NCBI GenBank assembly: GCA_021234155.1
Contig: JAJEKV010000408.1
Span: 166,732 to 230,731 of the forward strand
Source of the DNA: Isoetes taiwanensis
Lineage: Eukaryota > Streptophyta > Lycopodiopsida > Isoetales > Isoetaceae
Reading direction: 5' to 3'
Length of the DNA stretch: 64,000 bases
The notes under the pieces are model-generated. The model did not search any database, was not told the origin of the DNA, and saw nothing but the letters and a program-made list of their open reading frames with translations. Shown here in pieces: positions 34,655-46,004 of the stretch. Within the stretch, counting starts at the first letter, position 1. The number at the start of each line of letters is the position of its first letter. Made by a program: the position numbers and the translations under genes.

Positions 34655-35088
34655 GGGAAAATTCCAATTATACTCCTCAAGTTTGCAAAAATTCCAAAAA
34701 TACCCTCCAAATGAAGAGCATTTTTGGAAAAAAAAACAGTAATAGAGTTTTTTTTGCTCCTCAAATGCAAAAATTGTCTTCACAAATAGATTAGGATAAG
34801 ATCTTCCGAACAACATCAAATTCATCAAAATTGGAGTTGAAATTCACAAGTTATGCTCATTTACGTTGTTTTTTATAGCACTGACTTAAAACACTATAAC
34901 TTGAAGATTCCAACTCCATTTTAGACGATTCCATCGGATAGTTCTCATTCATATCTACAAATTTCATGAAGGATACCTTTTTAGTTGATTGATCACAAGA
35001 AAGTTATTGCCATATGAGCTAAATACCCTCTTTCTAGGCGTATTTTTGGAATATTTGTAAACTTGAGGGGTATATTTGGAATTTTCCC
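34655..35088. mobile_element. MITE-like element, about 55-bp terminal inverted repeats
   Basis: The left end GGGAAAATTCCAATTATACT CCTCAAGTTTGCAAAAATTCC is matched, inverted, by the right end, which on the complement reads GGGAAAATTCCAAATATACC CCTCAAGTTTACAAATATTCC. Length is 434 bp, non-coding. Flanks TATATTT and TATTTTT could be an imperfect target duplication. Confidence 0.75.
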
Positions 35089-35239
35089 TATTTTTTTCTA
35101 AGTCAACATTTAAAGTGAAAGCAAAAAGTATAAAGTCAACATGTAACATGTAAGCATAAAAAAGCTCCTAATTATATGCTTTTCATGTATAGAATTGTAA
35201 GCATATATAATCTAGTGCATAATGCCAATGTAGGTACAA

Positions 35240-35530
35240 CAAAAACTGCTAAGTCAAAGTTTAAAATGGCATAACATGTGGATCTCCAGCATCATGTATA
35301 GAGACCACTCTGCTAATGATTCATTGTGAGGGAGAGCCTTCCTAAAGGGCTATTTGAATAGACTAGTAAGCCCACTTTAACAGCTCTACCAGTATACCAT
35401 CTAAATCTGTAGCCTTGCCATTTGTAAGGCGCCGCAAGCCTTTAATGACGTCTACCTCTGGGCCTACTTGTGTTGGAACTTCAATAGAAACCCCACATCA
35501 ATATTTCAAGCACAGATTTGGGTCTAGATG
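35240..35530 (-). mobile_element. LINE fragment, reverse-transcriptase N-terminal region
   Basis: Minus-strand reading gives GLRRLTNGKATDLDGILVEL LKWAY, matching the LINE motif 'NGKAxGxDGIPxELLK', then ISRVVSIHDAGDPHVM, matching 'W..A.vv.i.KkGd'. The frame contains stops and the catalytic YxDD region is absent. It may belong to the same LINE type as the endonuclease piece at 27.5-28.1 kb. Confidence 0.65.
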
Positions 35531-36595
35531 ACTGGCTTCAATAAGGCAATTTTTTTGTAACATTCAAATCGAAAAGCTCTCAGGTACTACATCAGATAAC
35601 TGCATTGTAACTATGAAAATATGTTGACTTGAAACGTTGAACTAACATTTAGCATTGTAGAAGATGTGGTTTAGGATCGTCATCATTGGTTTTGCTTGCA
35701 TTGGCAATTTAGACCGTTTGAAAAGCCATAAATAAAGATAATTTCTTCATGATTATTATTCTTTACATGAAACAAAAGACTATATTTGTAAGCTATAAAT
35801 TTATATTATAAAAAATTTATCGCGACGGTCGAACATTTCTTTCGTCTAAAACTTATGCAGCCAGACCCCAATTGATGTCCAACATTTGATAATGCAATAT
35901 TTAGTCTAGTCTTTTAAAATATCTAGGGTTGAAAAAATGCTAGACCCTAGCAAATTAGCACACCTAGGACATTTTTTGTGCTTAAAACTGTTTTTAGTGC
36001 CATTTTGGACCCATCAATATTTCACCTCAAATGTCAAGCTCCGTCCTGCCATTTTCTTCCTAAATCAGGTCTACAACCGATCCAGAGTGGACATGTCATC
36101 AATCCAGATATATTTTAGGCCGAATTTGATTTTGAAATGTGCATTTTATTTTAAGCTCATGAAACGTTAGGGATATTTTACCTCAAAATGTGATTTGATC
36201 CTTGCCTTTGGTTTTGCAACATTGTCCATGTCGTTTGAGTGGGAGAGGTCTTTTCTTGCCTCCATAGCAAAAACTGGCAATTTGATCTAAAAGAGTTGCT
36301 TTCTAGTTTGCATGAATACCAAAGCAGGATTGTTGATTCTTTGCTATGTGCTCCAGTACACATTCAATTTTGAATGGGCAAAGGATGGAAAAATTTTCTC
36401 CACATGAGCTTGAATTCCCATTCATGTATAAAGCTGGATTTGATATGTAGCAATATGGGCATGCTACCATGGATGAGAAAGGGTATGAAGTGAACAAAGA
36501 AAGATCGCCACTCAATTGTATTAGTAATTGCAATTGCAAAGTCAAAAGAAAGAGGCTTTAGGCAAGGAAAAGCAGATTCAAAGACAAAAACAGAA
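35531..36595. other. No supported gene
   Basis: AT-rich intergenic DNA with no convincing frame, RNA gene or repeat. Confidence 0.4.
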
Positions 36596-36599
36596 GATT

Positions 36600-37430
36600 G
36601 ATGAATGTGGTGCAGAGAAAGAAAATCCAAATATCCTCATCTCGTTACACGAGAAAGTAATAGTTGGAAAAGAATATTGCTGATAATTATACCCAATCTG
36701 TACAAGAGCTTTGTAAAAAACTTCATTCCGAGGACAAATGTGAGGTAACAAGTAATGCTGCTAAGAAAATAAATGTTTTTCATGAAAATAAGATCTCAGA
36801 TTTTTAAACAATTAAAAAAGTTGTGGAGAACTTGATATTATCTTTAGAAACTCATAAATAAAGGAGAAAGATTGATGTTCTAAGAGCAAGATCTGTTGCT
36901 ATGATTTATGTTGTGGATCCTAACATTAATCGTTCTGCTATATCTAGAGCTCTTAATGTTAGTAGAAACTTAGTAAGCAATGCAAATAATAGGAGAGTAT
37001 ATGCTAAACAAGATGGACCATGATCCATGCTCATAAGAAGAGAAAGATCTGACAAACTATCAGAGGAAATTAGAAAGGCAATTGTGGATTATTGGATAGA
37101 GAATACAAGGGTTTCACCCAATAGAAAAGATGTTCTCAAGGTACGGATAGCAAGAAATAACAAGTTGTTGCATCCCTTGCATTTCCTTGAGGAGACATAG
37201 GTAATAAATCTACTTCTTCTTAAATTTACTTTAGATTTGTCTATTGATGTATTCATATTAGGTGATATGTCTAATATTGTTTTACAGGTGGTATTCTATC
37301 ATAGATTCCAGCAAGATCATCCAAAACTTAATATATCATTGCAAAGATGTTGGATCTATATCAGTACAACAAGGTTTGGGATTTCCTCGACAAGTTTGGA
37401 TCGTCATTATGGTCTTCACCAGTAAATTAG
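36600..37430 (+). mobile_element. Second, divergent copy of the 8-10 kb transposase family (N-terminal half)
   Basis: The plus frame reads ARSVAMIYVVDPNINRSAIS RALNVSRNLVS (36886-36980), then DYWIENTRVSPNRKDVLKV and LLHPLHFLEE (37087-37197). The minus-strand element at 8-10 kb has FWDENTRVSPYKK and DHPIHFLEV at the same place. An intron at 37201-37287 (GTAATA...TTTACAG) follows and the next exon starts VVFYHRFQQDHPKLNISLQR, equivalent to MQLYLAFQKEHHEMKIS in the other copy. Intron position is therefore shared. Several stops disrupt the frame and the DFAENY and SDG catalytic blocks are missing, so this is a truncated fossil. Confidence 0.65.
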
Positions 37431-39066
37431 CTACCCCGACATGGTTAGGTTGTATGGGCAACCTTGACAAGGGTATCACAAGGCCCCCAAAATTGAAGCA
37501 ATATGATTTTTTTTTAATGGTTTATTGGTGAAGATCAAATCCATAAATCAGTACATGTTAGTGGGTTCAAAAGTTTACAAACCATGTCTAGTTTTCTAAT
37601 ATGGTTCATCAATATATTTTTCTAAGGTGATAATCCAACATTGTTTTGTGACATGGTATTGAAACATGGCAATGTTAATTGGTCTCTATAACAACTTAAA
37701 TTATATGATACATACTATCGTTTAGTATGTCAAGTTTGGTAGACTGGTATTTGATCACATCTATCTTCTTTAGTATATTGACACGGTAATTGTAAGTGCA
37801 TAATTATCATGATGCTTTACATTGGTTACTTATCATGATGCATTACAGTGATTAATCACCAATACACAATGTGATAAATGTACTTGATTTAAATATACTA
37901 ATATGAGTTTTTTTACCCTATTTTTCTCCATGGTACTAAAACATAATCATTTCAGTTAGTTTTCTCAGCAATTTAAAATGTATGATATGAACTAATACTT
38001 AGTATATAAAGTTTAATGGAATGGTATTTGATAGCATCTATCCTCTCTAGTATATTGACTTGGTAAATTATTCGTATATTCTGTAGCAATTAATGGTCAA
38101 CATATAACATGGCAAATTGACATGGTTTAACTTTGTCGGTATAATTTTTTTTCTATGATCTCAAATAGTTGATCGATACAATTTTGAAGCGATATATTTA
38201 TACCTAGTTTCTACTATATGATATCTAATAGGGCTTGTATGAAATTTATTTATATGATGTTGCAGCATGGTATTTAACCTTAATATATTAGCACAATAAA
38301 CTTAAATGCTTTGAAACATTGTTTGATTAAGAAATATGAGGTTGTATCTAATGATTATTGATCGGAAAGTTTCTCTATTATATAACGATCTTACTTTGAC
38401 ATTGTTCTTAATTACGAGAGAGACAAGACAACGTTTGGAACACAAGGTCTAAAGCACAAGGCTCAAACGGGATGCTTTTTATTTAAAAACATGGTCTGAT
38501 ATATAACAGCAAATGCAAAATAGCAATAGCCTCATGAGAGTTTGAAGATGAGCATGAAGATGCTAGCTGCCCCTACTAGCATCTGAGTTTAACTGAAACT
38601 ATAGGTGATCTTAGAACCCAAGGACATTGCTCTGAATCACTCTGAATCACTCTGAATCACAGGTGCAATGTAGGGCTCCTCCACTGGCCTGCAGAAGAAA
38701 TTCAAACTTGATCTTTATTATTTAAAAGGCATGATAGAATACACATTTATTCTAATGACACGATCGGTTCATTAGAATAGAAGAACATGGTTACGGTCAA
38801 AAGTACGTTAAGAGTTAGGCTTTGATAGTTTATTCTGCAGAACAAATTAAGCGCAACAGAAATAGATTCCTGCTCCTAAATTTTGCTATACAGCACCTGT
38901 AAACACCTCTATAGTTGCCCTTCTTTCCAGCAACATCACAGGCACTCAATCTGCCACGCATACCAATTTCCAATACATACAAGCCATTAGAATTGATATT
39001 TGACAGTGATTTGATAAAAACTTTAAACTACTTGTGTCTCATACTGCTGGCACCCGCAGACATTCC
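37431..39066. other. No supported gene
   Basis: AT-rich. Diverged copies of phrases such as TGGTATTTGATnnCATCTAT and CTCTAGTATATTGAC recur near 37745 and 38028, suggesting an old internal duplication. At 38629-38659 the 10-mer CTCTGAATCA repeats three times. No gene is seen. Confidence 0.4.
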
Positions 39067-40226
39067 CTATGCATGTAACACATAGCAATTAACAACTTTT
39101 CCATCCAGCTTATCTTGAACAGATACAGACTGTTCAAAAAGCATGCGCATGTTTCCATTATGGTCAATAAGAGCCACACTGAAGTTTTCAGAGATTATGC
39201 AAATCTTATCTCTATAACTTCCTGAACCTTTTGTTGTCCTTTGAAGAGATACCCCAGATATCTTAAATATGTCCATTTGTCATTCTCAAGTTCATATTTC
39301 TCAAGTATTGTACCCTTTTGCAGAGGCTTCTAATCTATAAAGCTGGTCTTGAAGAACTACATGTTGCCATGTAGGTTGGTCAATCATGTGACTTTCTATC
39401 TCACTCCACGCATTCATTTCTGGCCAGAAAGCCTAAATTCCCTTTGGCACCCCTCACGAGCTTTGATAAAAAGCTTATCATCAAGCGTTAATCCTGTGCA
39501 AAAAGAAAGCCCATTCTTACAGAACGGAAGTAAATGCCACTTATTTTCATGAGGATCATAGCATTCTGCTGATCTTGAACATGGTTGGCATCCATCATTC
39601 CCACTTGCAACATAAAGGCAACCCTGAATTACTCCACTCACAAAATGAGCCCGGCAAGTATGCATTGGCGCAGCTCTTCTCCAAAAATTTGTCTTTGGAT
39701 CAAAGATCATAACATCATTGAGGGGCTTGCCTTGCCAACCTCCACATACTATTAATTTTCCACCTACAGATTTATATTGTTGGCCAACGGCTCTGCTGTG
39801 TGCATTTGAAGGCATTGATGGGAGACAAAACCATTTCTTAACGTAGGTATCAAATGCATACCAGAAAGAGTTGTACTTGCTGTCTCTGGCATAAGCATAT
39901 AAACAGTGCTCATCTAGCTTCTCAGAAACACGGTCATTGTAAAATTAAGTGGTCCCCAGCACATCATACCAGCATTTACATACACTTCTCAACTGTGCAT
40001 GATAAAGTAATGGAACTCTTAATAGGCATTTGTATCCAAAATCAAATGGAAGACCTGGAATTAGTAGCTCAAGACTATGATTTAAGTTGGAGTACTCACT
40101 ACCATAGTTAACAGGGGTATTTGTAGGCTTCACAGTTTGCAACCAGCAGATAAACTGGTCTGAAACATCACAATCTTTGATCTTCCGTGTGAATGGCAAA
40201 CAAAGACAGAAGCTATTATGTTGCAA
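39067..40226 (-). pseudogene. F-box/kelch-repeat gene, broken copy (SAGL1 / At1g55270-like)
   Basis: The intronless reading shows an F-box (LIPGLPFDFGYKCLLRVPLL...LRSVCKCWYDVL) followed by kelch-type motifs: YKSVGGKLIVCGGW, DVMIFDPKTNFWRRAAPM, RAHFVSGVIQGCLYVASG, SAECYDPHENKWHLLP. The C terminus reads KICIISENFSVALID ... VNCYVLHA, where Arabidopsis At1g55270 has KLCIIRNNMSMSLVD ... VHCQVLQA. F-box/kelch proteins are SCF ubiquitin-ligase receptors. Damage: one in-frame TAA just after the F-box (about 39946) and at least two frame changes between about 39280 and 39330. No ATG precedes the F-box in frame. Length is near that of the family, so it decayed as a full copy. It begins only 44 nt after a type-B receiver exon on the same strand. 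Confidence 0.85.
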
Positions 40227-40269
40227 ACGAAATTTCAGTTTAAGAATTGAAACTGGAATGCATGCTTAC

Positions 40270-40927
40270 TTATCACAGCTAAGTCCACTTCAAATCCAAT
40301 AAGCTCTAGCAGTTTGAAACCATCCATGTCTGGCATGTATACATCACTTATCACAAGGTCATACTTGTTCCTGTTCTCCCGCAATAACGAAAGTGCTTCT
40401 CTTGCACGACTGCATGCAGTAACTGCAATAAAGTACATCAGATGTTAGCTTTCAATTTAGCAATTGCTTACAAAATATTATTTGTCAAAAATTTATCTTT
40501 TTTCATGGCTTGTCCTCCTGACATGTCGAGTGGGAAGTCATTGAGATAAATATAAAGCCAAAGCACATCTTTCTAACTAAAAAATCATTTCATCTAAGCA
40601 TCTCCCTCAAAGAAAGAAGTAAGAACAGTAAGTCTTTGTAAGCTGTAGAGCTAATTGCTAATTATATGGCTCTGGAATTCTGCACAATTCTAAGTCCTCA
40701 ATTTCATGTAAATGGAATGATAAAGAATGCTAACCTTTATAATTACACTGTTGAAGCATCCTCTTCATGATCATAAGGCAGAGAGAATCATCCTCTACCA
40801 CCATGACTCTTAATCCTGCAGGGGAATTGTGAGCTCCATCATTGTCGTCCCAGCAGTCTTCAGTTGGGCTGCCAGAAGAAGTAACAGAGCCTGACATTTG
40901 CGAATACCCAAAGCTTGTCATGGCCAT
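40270..40927 (-). pseudogene. Type-B response regulator, first two exons (truncated gene)
   Basis: Exon 1 (40735-40927) and exon 2 (40270-40422), joined across a 312-nt GT-AG intron, encode 115 residues without disruption. They contain a receiver domain: acidic pair in VMVVEDDSLCL (D46, D47), [20 protein letters not shown], and the phosphoacceptor D91 in [17 protein letters not shown], ending DLAVI. This is the type-B ARR pattern of cytokinin signalling (His-to-Asp phosphorelay, nucleus). A proper GTAAGC donor follows. The expected third exon (MMSADG...LLKP) and the GARP DNA-binding domain are not found anywhere downstream in the window; an F-box/kelch copy occupies that place. It may be a truncated gene or the start of a gene with distant exons or with a foreign insertion in its second intron. 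Confidence 0.85.
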
Positions 40928-42435
40928 GAGCCCATCTAGAAGAAAACCATAATCAGATTCAAAAACCCCGTGTAGCCCTTGAGCGAATCAGAGCAAAACT
41001 CAACACATAGTGCAACCTCCCTAGTACAAAACTCTACCTCCCTAGTGCAAAACTCTAGGGTAAACAAAAGAGGAGGAAAATATCTAACCTGTGGGTATGC
41101 CGTAAGATTCCGGGGAAGATTTCCAAGATCTTGATGCAAGCAAAGCGCCATAGCTGTATTGCTTCATGGATATCTGCCATCGCCATAACAAGCGCTCACA
41201 TCGAGCTTCCTGTATTTTTAGAACAGTTCTGTTCTTGATCTAAAGGAAAAATCAAAGGAAAAAAGGAGGAGTGGCAAAGCGCTATATGCCTGGGTTATGC
41301 CAGAAGAGTCTGAAGAAGCGCGCCATCGCCATAGCCATCAATGCCTGAAGAAGAATCTGAAGAAGAGCACCTTAGGAAAGCATCGATGGTCTGTTTCATT
41401 ACGGCATTGGTGCCGTAGTCAGACAAAAATGAGAAAAAGCGGGAAAACGAGGAGAATCCTATTCGAATTTTCCCCACCTTTCTCAATTTTTAATTTCCTC
41501 CACCTAATAATTTTTAATTCTACTCATGTTATTAAGGCGAGATTCCACAGCAGCAGGTGGCTATTATTTGTTTTACCGCAACTGCCTGCGTTCGGAAAAC
41601 GGAGGTGTTGCGGCTTGATTCCACTATGATGATCCACTCTTGCTAAACTGAAATCGTAGAGCAAATTTGTCGATGATGATGAGTGTGTGTCAAGATCTCT
41701 ATCCCTGATAGTGTTTTCAGGATCAAAATGTAAGGGGAATCTCTCGACAGTTGTGTAAGGGAAATCTCCCGACAGTTATCCAGCAATTAATCGGTTCCCT
41801 AGCCTCTTCTCGATACTTCATGTCATGTCCCCAGACTTGAACCATCTCCACCATTGGAATCTCAAATTCCAACCGGAAGTTTGAGATCGTCTCTTCTTAT
41901 TGGCACGTTGCTATGCTAGTGGAATCTGGTAAAGACAAAATCACACTATATGGAAAACTAAAATAATTATATTTATTAAAGACAAATGACATATTGCCAT
42001 ATGGACATTTTTTATTTGCACCCTATCACACCTAGGGTGCCCAACGTCTAGCCACGATTTTGGCACCCTACCGAGTTTTGATGGACAACACCACTTGTCT
42101 AAACATTTGTCCGGTACCACGTCGGCAAAATTTTCCACCTCTTCCATAGTGTCGCAAGCTTTTGCACCACAAAAGGGTGCAATTTTATGTCGATCAGGGC
42201 CATAGTGCCATTTTCTAGCAAGGATTTAATGGGCCTTAATTCTAATTCCAATTATACAGTTATGGCTTATGATTTCACAAACTTGAATTGCTCTTAATTT
42301 GCAAAAGCATTACAATGACTTGCTATTCTCACTCTCACAACATGTCATGTGCGTCGTCTCTGACACGATTATGAACAAAAAAAGCATATAGACGAAATAA
42401 GAGCGTTAATATCATGATATTCATCCGGAATGTGG
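40928..42435. other. 5' flank of the response regulator; otherwise no gene
   Basis: No recognised gene. At 41015-41055 the phrase CTCCCTAGTRCAAAACTCTA is present in two tandem copies. The remainder to 42435 is AT-rich intergenic DNA with no structure I can name. Confidence 0.45.
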
Positions 42436-42439
42436 CTCT

Positions 42440-43110
42440 CCATGATTAAACCCTGCTTAATGACTAAACCCTGGTTCGAGGGCTAGATCCTAGCTGTCAC
42501 GATGGGAACCCAAAGACTAGAATACCAATGGTACAATTGAAGCGTCAGGACTACCTGGATTCTGAATGTTATGTTGTCTGCTTAACTCCCATGAATTTCC
42601 ATTTGCTTAAAAAGCAAAAGGGCTTAATTAGCATCTCCATGTTGTTCATATATTGCTATTACAAAAATCCATGATATTGTACATGTGGTACTCTATCTCG
42701 TGCAAGCATCCCACTAAATACTTGATGGGCATTTAGGATACATGTCAATGAGTGCATTTCCGAGTGCATTTTTGAAAAAATGTTAGCCCAACTTTAGCAT
42801 ATAATAGAGATCTCGAACCAACACAAACATTCAAGATACCTACATATGTATCCTTATCTGGCCTGAAACCATCATCCTACATTTGCTCAAAAAAGCTTGA
42901 GGGCTTTGCCAACATCACCATGTTGCCCTGCATATCCTACAATGATTGTAGCCCATGAGACTATACTTCATACATGCATCTTATCAAAAACTCTAAACTG
43001 TCATATTGCATTGCTCCATACTTATAGTACATGCCTATAATGATGTTGCTAATGGTGGTATCTAATTTCAGTCCACCCTTTATGAGGTGCACATGATCTA
43101 AACTAGACCT
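42440..43110 (-). pseudogene. PPR (pentatricopeptide repeat) gene fragment
   Basis: Minus-strand reading shows typical plant PPR repeats: SIVSWATIIVGYAGQHGDVG KALKLFEQM, then DDGFRPDKDTYVGILNVCVG (43000-42820). In another phase come ALIDMYPKCPS, ISWIFVIAIYEQHGDAN, LLLFKQMEIHG and ADNITF (42730-42580). These correspond to the P/L/S repeats of an organelle RNA-processing PPR protein. Several stops and frame changes occur, and neither the N terminus nor the E/DYW C terminus is seen, so it is a short fossil. Confidence 0.75.
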
Positions 43111-45050
43111 ATTGGTCTCCAATTTAGGAGGAGGAGAAGATAGAAAAGGAGCACCAACTTTCTACTTTAGAACTTCATTGTTCCAACCTCACCACTCATC
43201 TTTGCCATCTCACTATACTCATGCCATGTCATCTCCCATAATTTTTGCATATAGTCACTTTCTCAGGAAAAAAGTTTGCTTGCTCTTTTTGATGCCACCT
43301 CATCATTTATAGTGCCATATCATCTTGTGTGCCACTATTGCACTTTGCACTGCAGATTTCGACCACAACCTGTGAAAACCTAAGGCAACGTCAGATTTCA
43401 CCATGGCACCATGTCATCACATGGGGAGGGCCCGCCGGGAGGGGGGGGGGGTAGTGTGCGATCTCATGGAGGCGTGTAACCGGGAAAGGCTACCTTGGAA
43501 ACTTCTTTGGGTCCGTCTTCCGAGGTCTTGCTAGGTTACAATTCAAAGTCCTAATCCCATTTGACATAGGGAAGATTGCAAACTCGCCTACACAATCATT
43601 TATCTTCATTCTAACAGTCCTAATGCGTCTATTCTCAATTCAATCTAAGACCAAGTCTAATATCTAGTCAAGATAAACTCTAAGTAGAATGGTCCCAAAC
43701 AATAGAAAAGGTCATTTGTTCTTTGGAAATTTCTAGTAAGATGAGTTGCAATTTGAGAAATGGAAAAGTATGATACGGACACTAAATTTGAAGCCACATA
43801 GTCTACATACTATGGCTGTAGAACCGGTGCCGATTATGGTCATCAACCTATCCACCTCCCTTATCTGATCAAACATAAGCCTATTGCACGTGTGCATAAG
43901 ACATAAGATCCACAATAGTATGACGTAATAAGTCTAGACCATAGAGGTGAAACAAATTCAAAAATATGCTAGTACATTGGACACTTGCATCTCGTGCATC
44001 ATTGGGCACCCCATCATGTAATTGTTGAATCCTTCAATCTAAACTTGCCCTGTTGCTGTGGCTCGTAACAAGCTGGACATCGCGCGATCGAGCATGTCAA
44101 AAGCCACAGAACGACAATTCGACTGCGTGGTTGCATCCAAATGGCCAAGGCTACCCTAGGACACATGTTTGAAAAGTAGAGGATTGTTCAACTGCCCAGA
44201 TTGCCAAGTACACGCTATCTTTACACTATAGCACTAGGCTAGGAGCACATTGAGCGAAAGGTCGACTAGTTGCATGTAGCAAATCGAGTTTGGCTCTGTT
44301 GGTAGCTGGTTTCCAGTGTGAATTGGATGCTTTGAACTCATGTGTAAAGTCAAAACCCGATTTTGAGCTCATTGAAGTGGTCGAATTAGGGGAACACGCC
44401 ATTTTTTTGTGCGTAATGAAAGGGGAAAATTTGGGGGTTGGCACATCCATGCGGTGGATGCCCATTTTTTCTTTTTTTGAGATGTTTCTTGGAACATGAA
44501 CTCCCATTTCAATGGTGGCATTAACAGATGGAGTTGTTTATCCGGCACATGCATGCTATAACTGAGAGTAAAGTGAATCGGGAGTTGTAGGAGAAATGAG
44601 ATGGTTTGATAATGATATTGATTTACAAGTGATCCGAAAGGACTTTCAGTACTTTGGCCATCTGATTACTCTGATTTGGAACAAGAAGACCTACAAGGAT
44701 TTTACGTTCTTTGCCAAGCCAGCCTTTTATAGTTCTCAAGCAACTTAGCCGACTACAGCACGGGTGAACCTATAATCCTATTAAGTCTGTAGGGTTTAGG
44801 TTTTGGCAGCCTTTCCTACATCTGAAGTAGCCGGGAGCTTGTGAGCAGGTTCCCTTGAGGGTTTGAAGAGAGACCCCAAGAGGAGAACAAAAAAACCTTT
44901 CCCAGACACCGGCTCCAGACTTGCCTCGTTGCGATGGCTCGTAACAAGTTGGACATCATGCGACCAGGCATGCCAGATGGCAGAAAATGACTGTTTGCGC
45001 ACCTGCATCCAAAATTCTAGAGTTACCCTAGGCCATATATTTGAGAAGTA
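43111..45050. other. No supported gene; two diverged direct repeats
   Basis: The block starting TGGCTCGTAACAAGCTGGAC (about 44058-44180) recurs in diverged form, starting TGGCTCGTAACAAGTTGGAC, at about 44934-45050. Both continue through GCATCCAAA and TACCCTAGG to TTTGA(A/G)AAGTA. This suggests copies of an unclassified element. A run of 11 G near 43441 is the only other feature. Open frames here carry no known motif. Confidence 0.5.
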
Positions 45051-45053
45051 CAC

Positions 45054-45898
45054 GCATAAAACACATCTTCTAAACTATTGATGAATTCAAAAACATTGCA
45101 CGGTTGTAGAATTCATGTAATTAAACAAGCAATGATTTTGCTAAATCGATGGACACTTAAAAACAATCTTATAAGCTAAAGATGATTTATAGAAACGGGT
45201 GTAAAATTTCGAATTAGTACAAAGAACATAACATGAACCACTACTAGTTTTGCAAAATTATTATATGCATAAAACACATCTTCTCAACTATTGTATGATT
45301 GTAGAATTCATGTAATTAAATATAACATGAACTAGCAATGACCTTGTTAAATCAATGTACACTTGAAAATAGTCTTACAAACTAATGATTAATTCTAGAA
45401 ACTAGTGTGAAATTTTGAATTAGTACAAAAAATATGATATGAACCATTATTGGTTTTGTAAAATCAATATATGCATAAAAATGATGATTCCAGAAATATT
45501 GCACGATTAAAGAATTCATGTAATTAAACGTGATATGAACTAGCAATGATTTTGCTAAATCAATATACACTTAAAAACAATCTTACAAATTAATGATAAT
45601 TTTTATAAACTAGTGTGAAATTTCGAATTAGTACAAAAAATATGATATGAACAACTATTGGTTTTGTAAAATCAATATATGCATAAAACACATCTTTTAA
45701 ACTATTGATGATTTTTAAAAACTATTGCACGATTAAACAATTTATGTAATTAAACATGATATGAACTAGCAATAAATTTACTAAATCAATGTACACTTAA
45801 AAACAACCTTACAAATTAATGATGATTTCTAAAAACTAGTGCGAAATTTTAAACTAGTACACAAAACATGATATGAAATACTATTGGTTTTGCATGAT
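45054..45898. repeat. Satellite-like tandem array, about 206-213 bp unit, four units
   Basis: GCATAAAACACATCTTCT (or its variants) starts units at 45054, 45267, 45473 and 45681. Shared phrases include ATTCATGTAATTAAAC, GATATGAACTAGCAAT and AAATTTCGAATTAGTAC. Units differ by point changes and small deletions; the third lacks the CACATCTT portion. Confidence 0.9.
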
Positions 45899-46004
45899 CA
45901 AGAAGGACACATGGTTTTTTTTTTACATTATGGATTGTTGTATAAAAAAACCATTTATATACTGGTTTTAATTTTTTATACAAGTTCATTTTTGGGGGCT
46001 TTGT

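Noticed and set aside
39067-40927. A functional receiver-F-box-kelch fusion protein
   Set aside because: Reading through the exon 2 donor meets a stop. A splice into the F-box frame would need an intron of about 57 nt ending at a site that gives the wrong frame, and the kelch part itself is broken.
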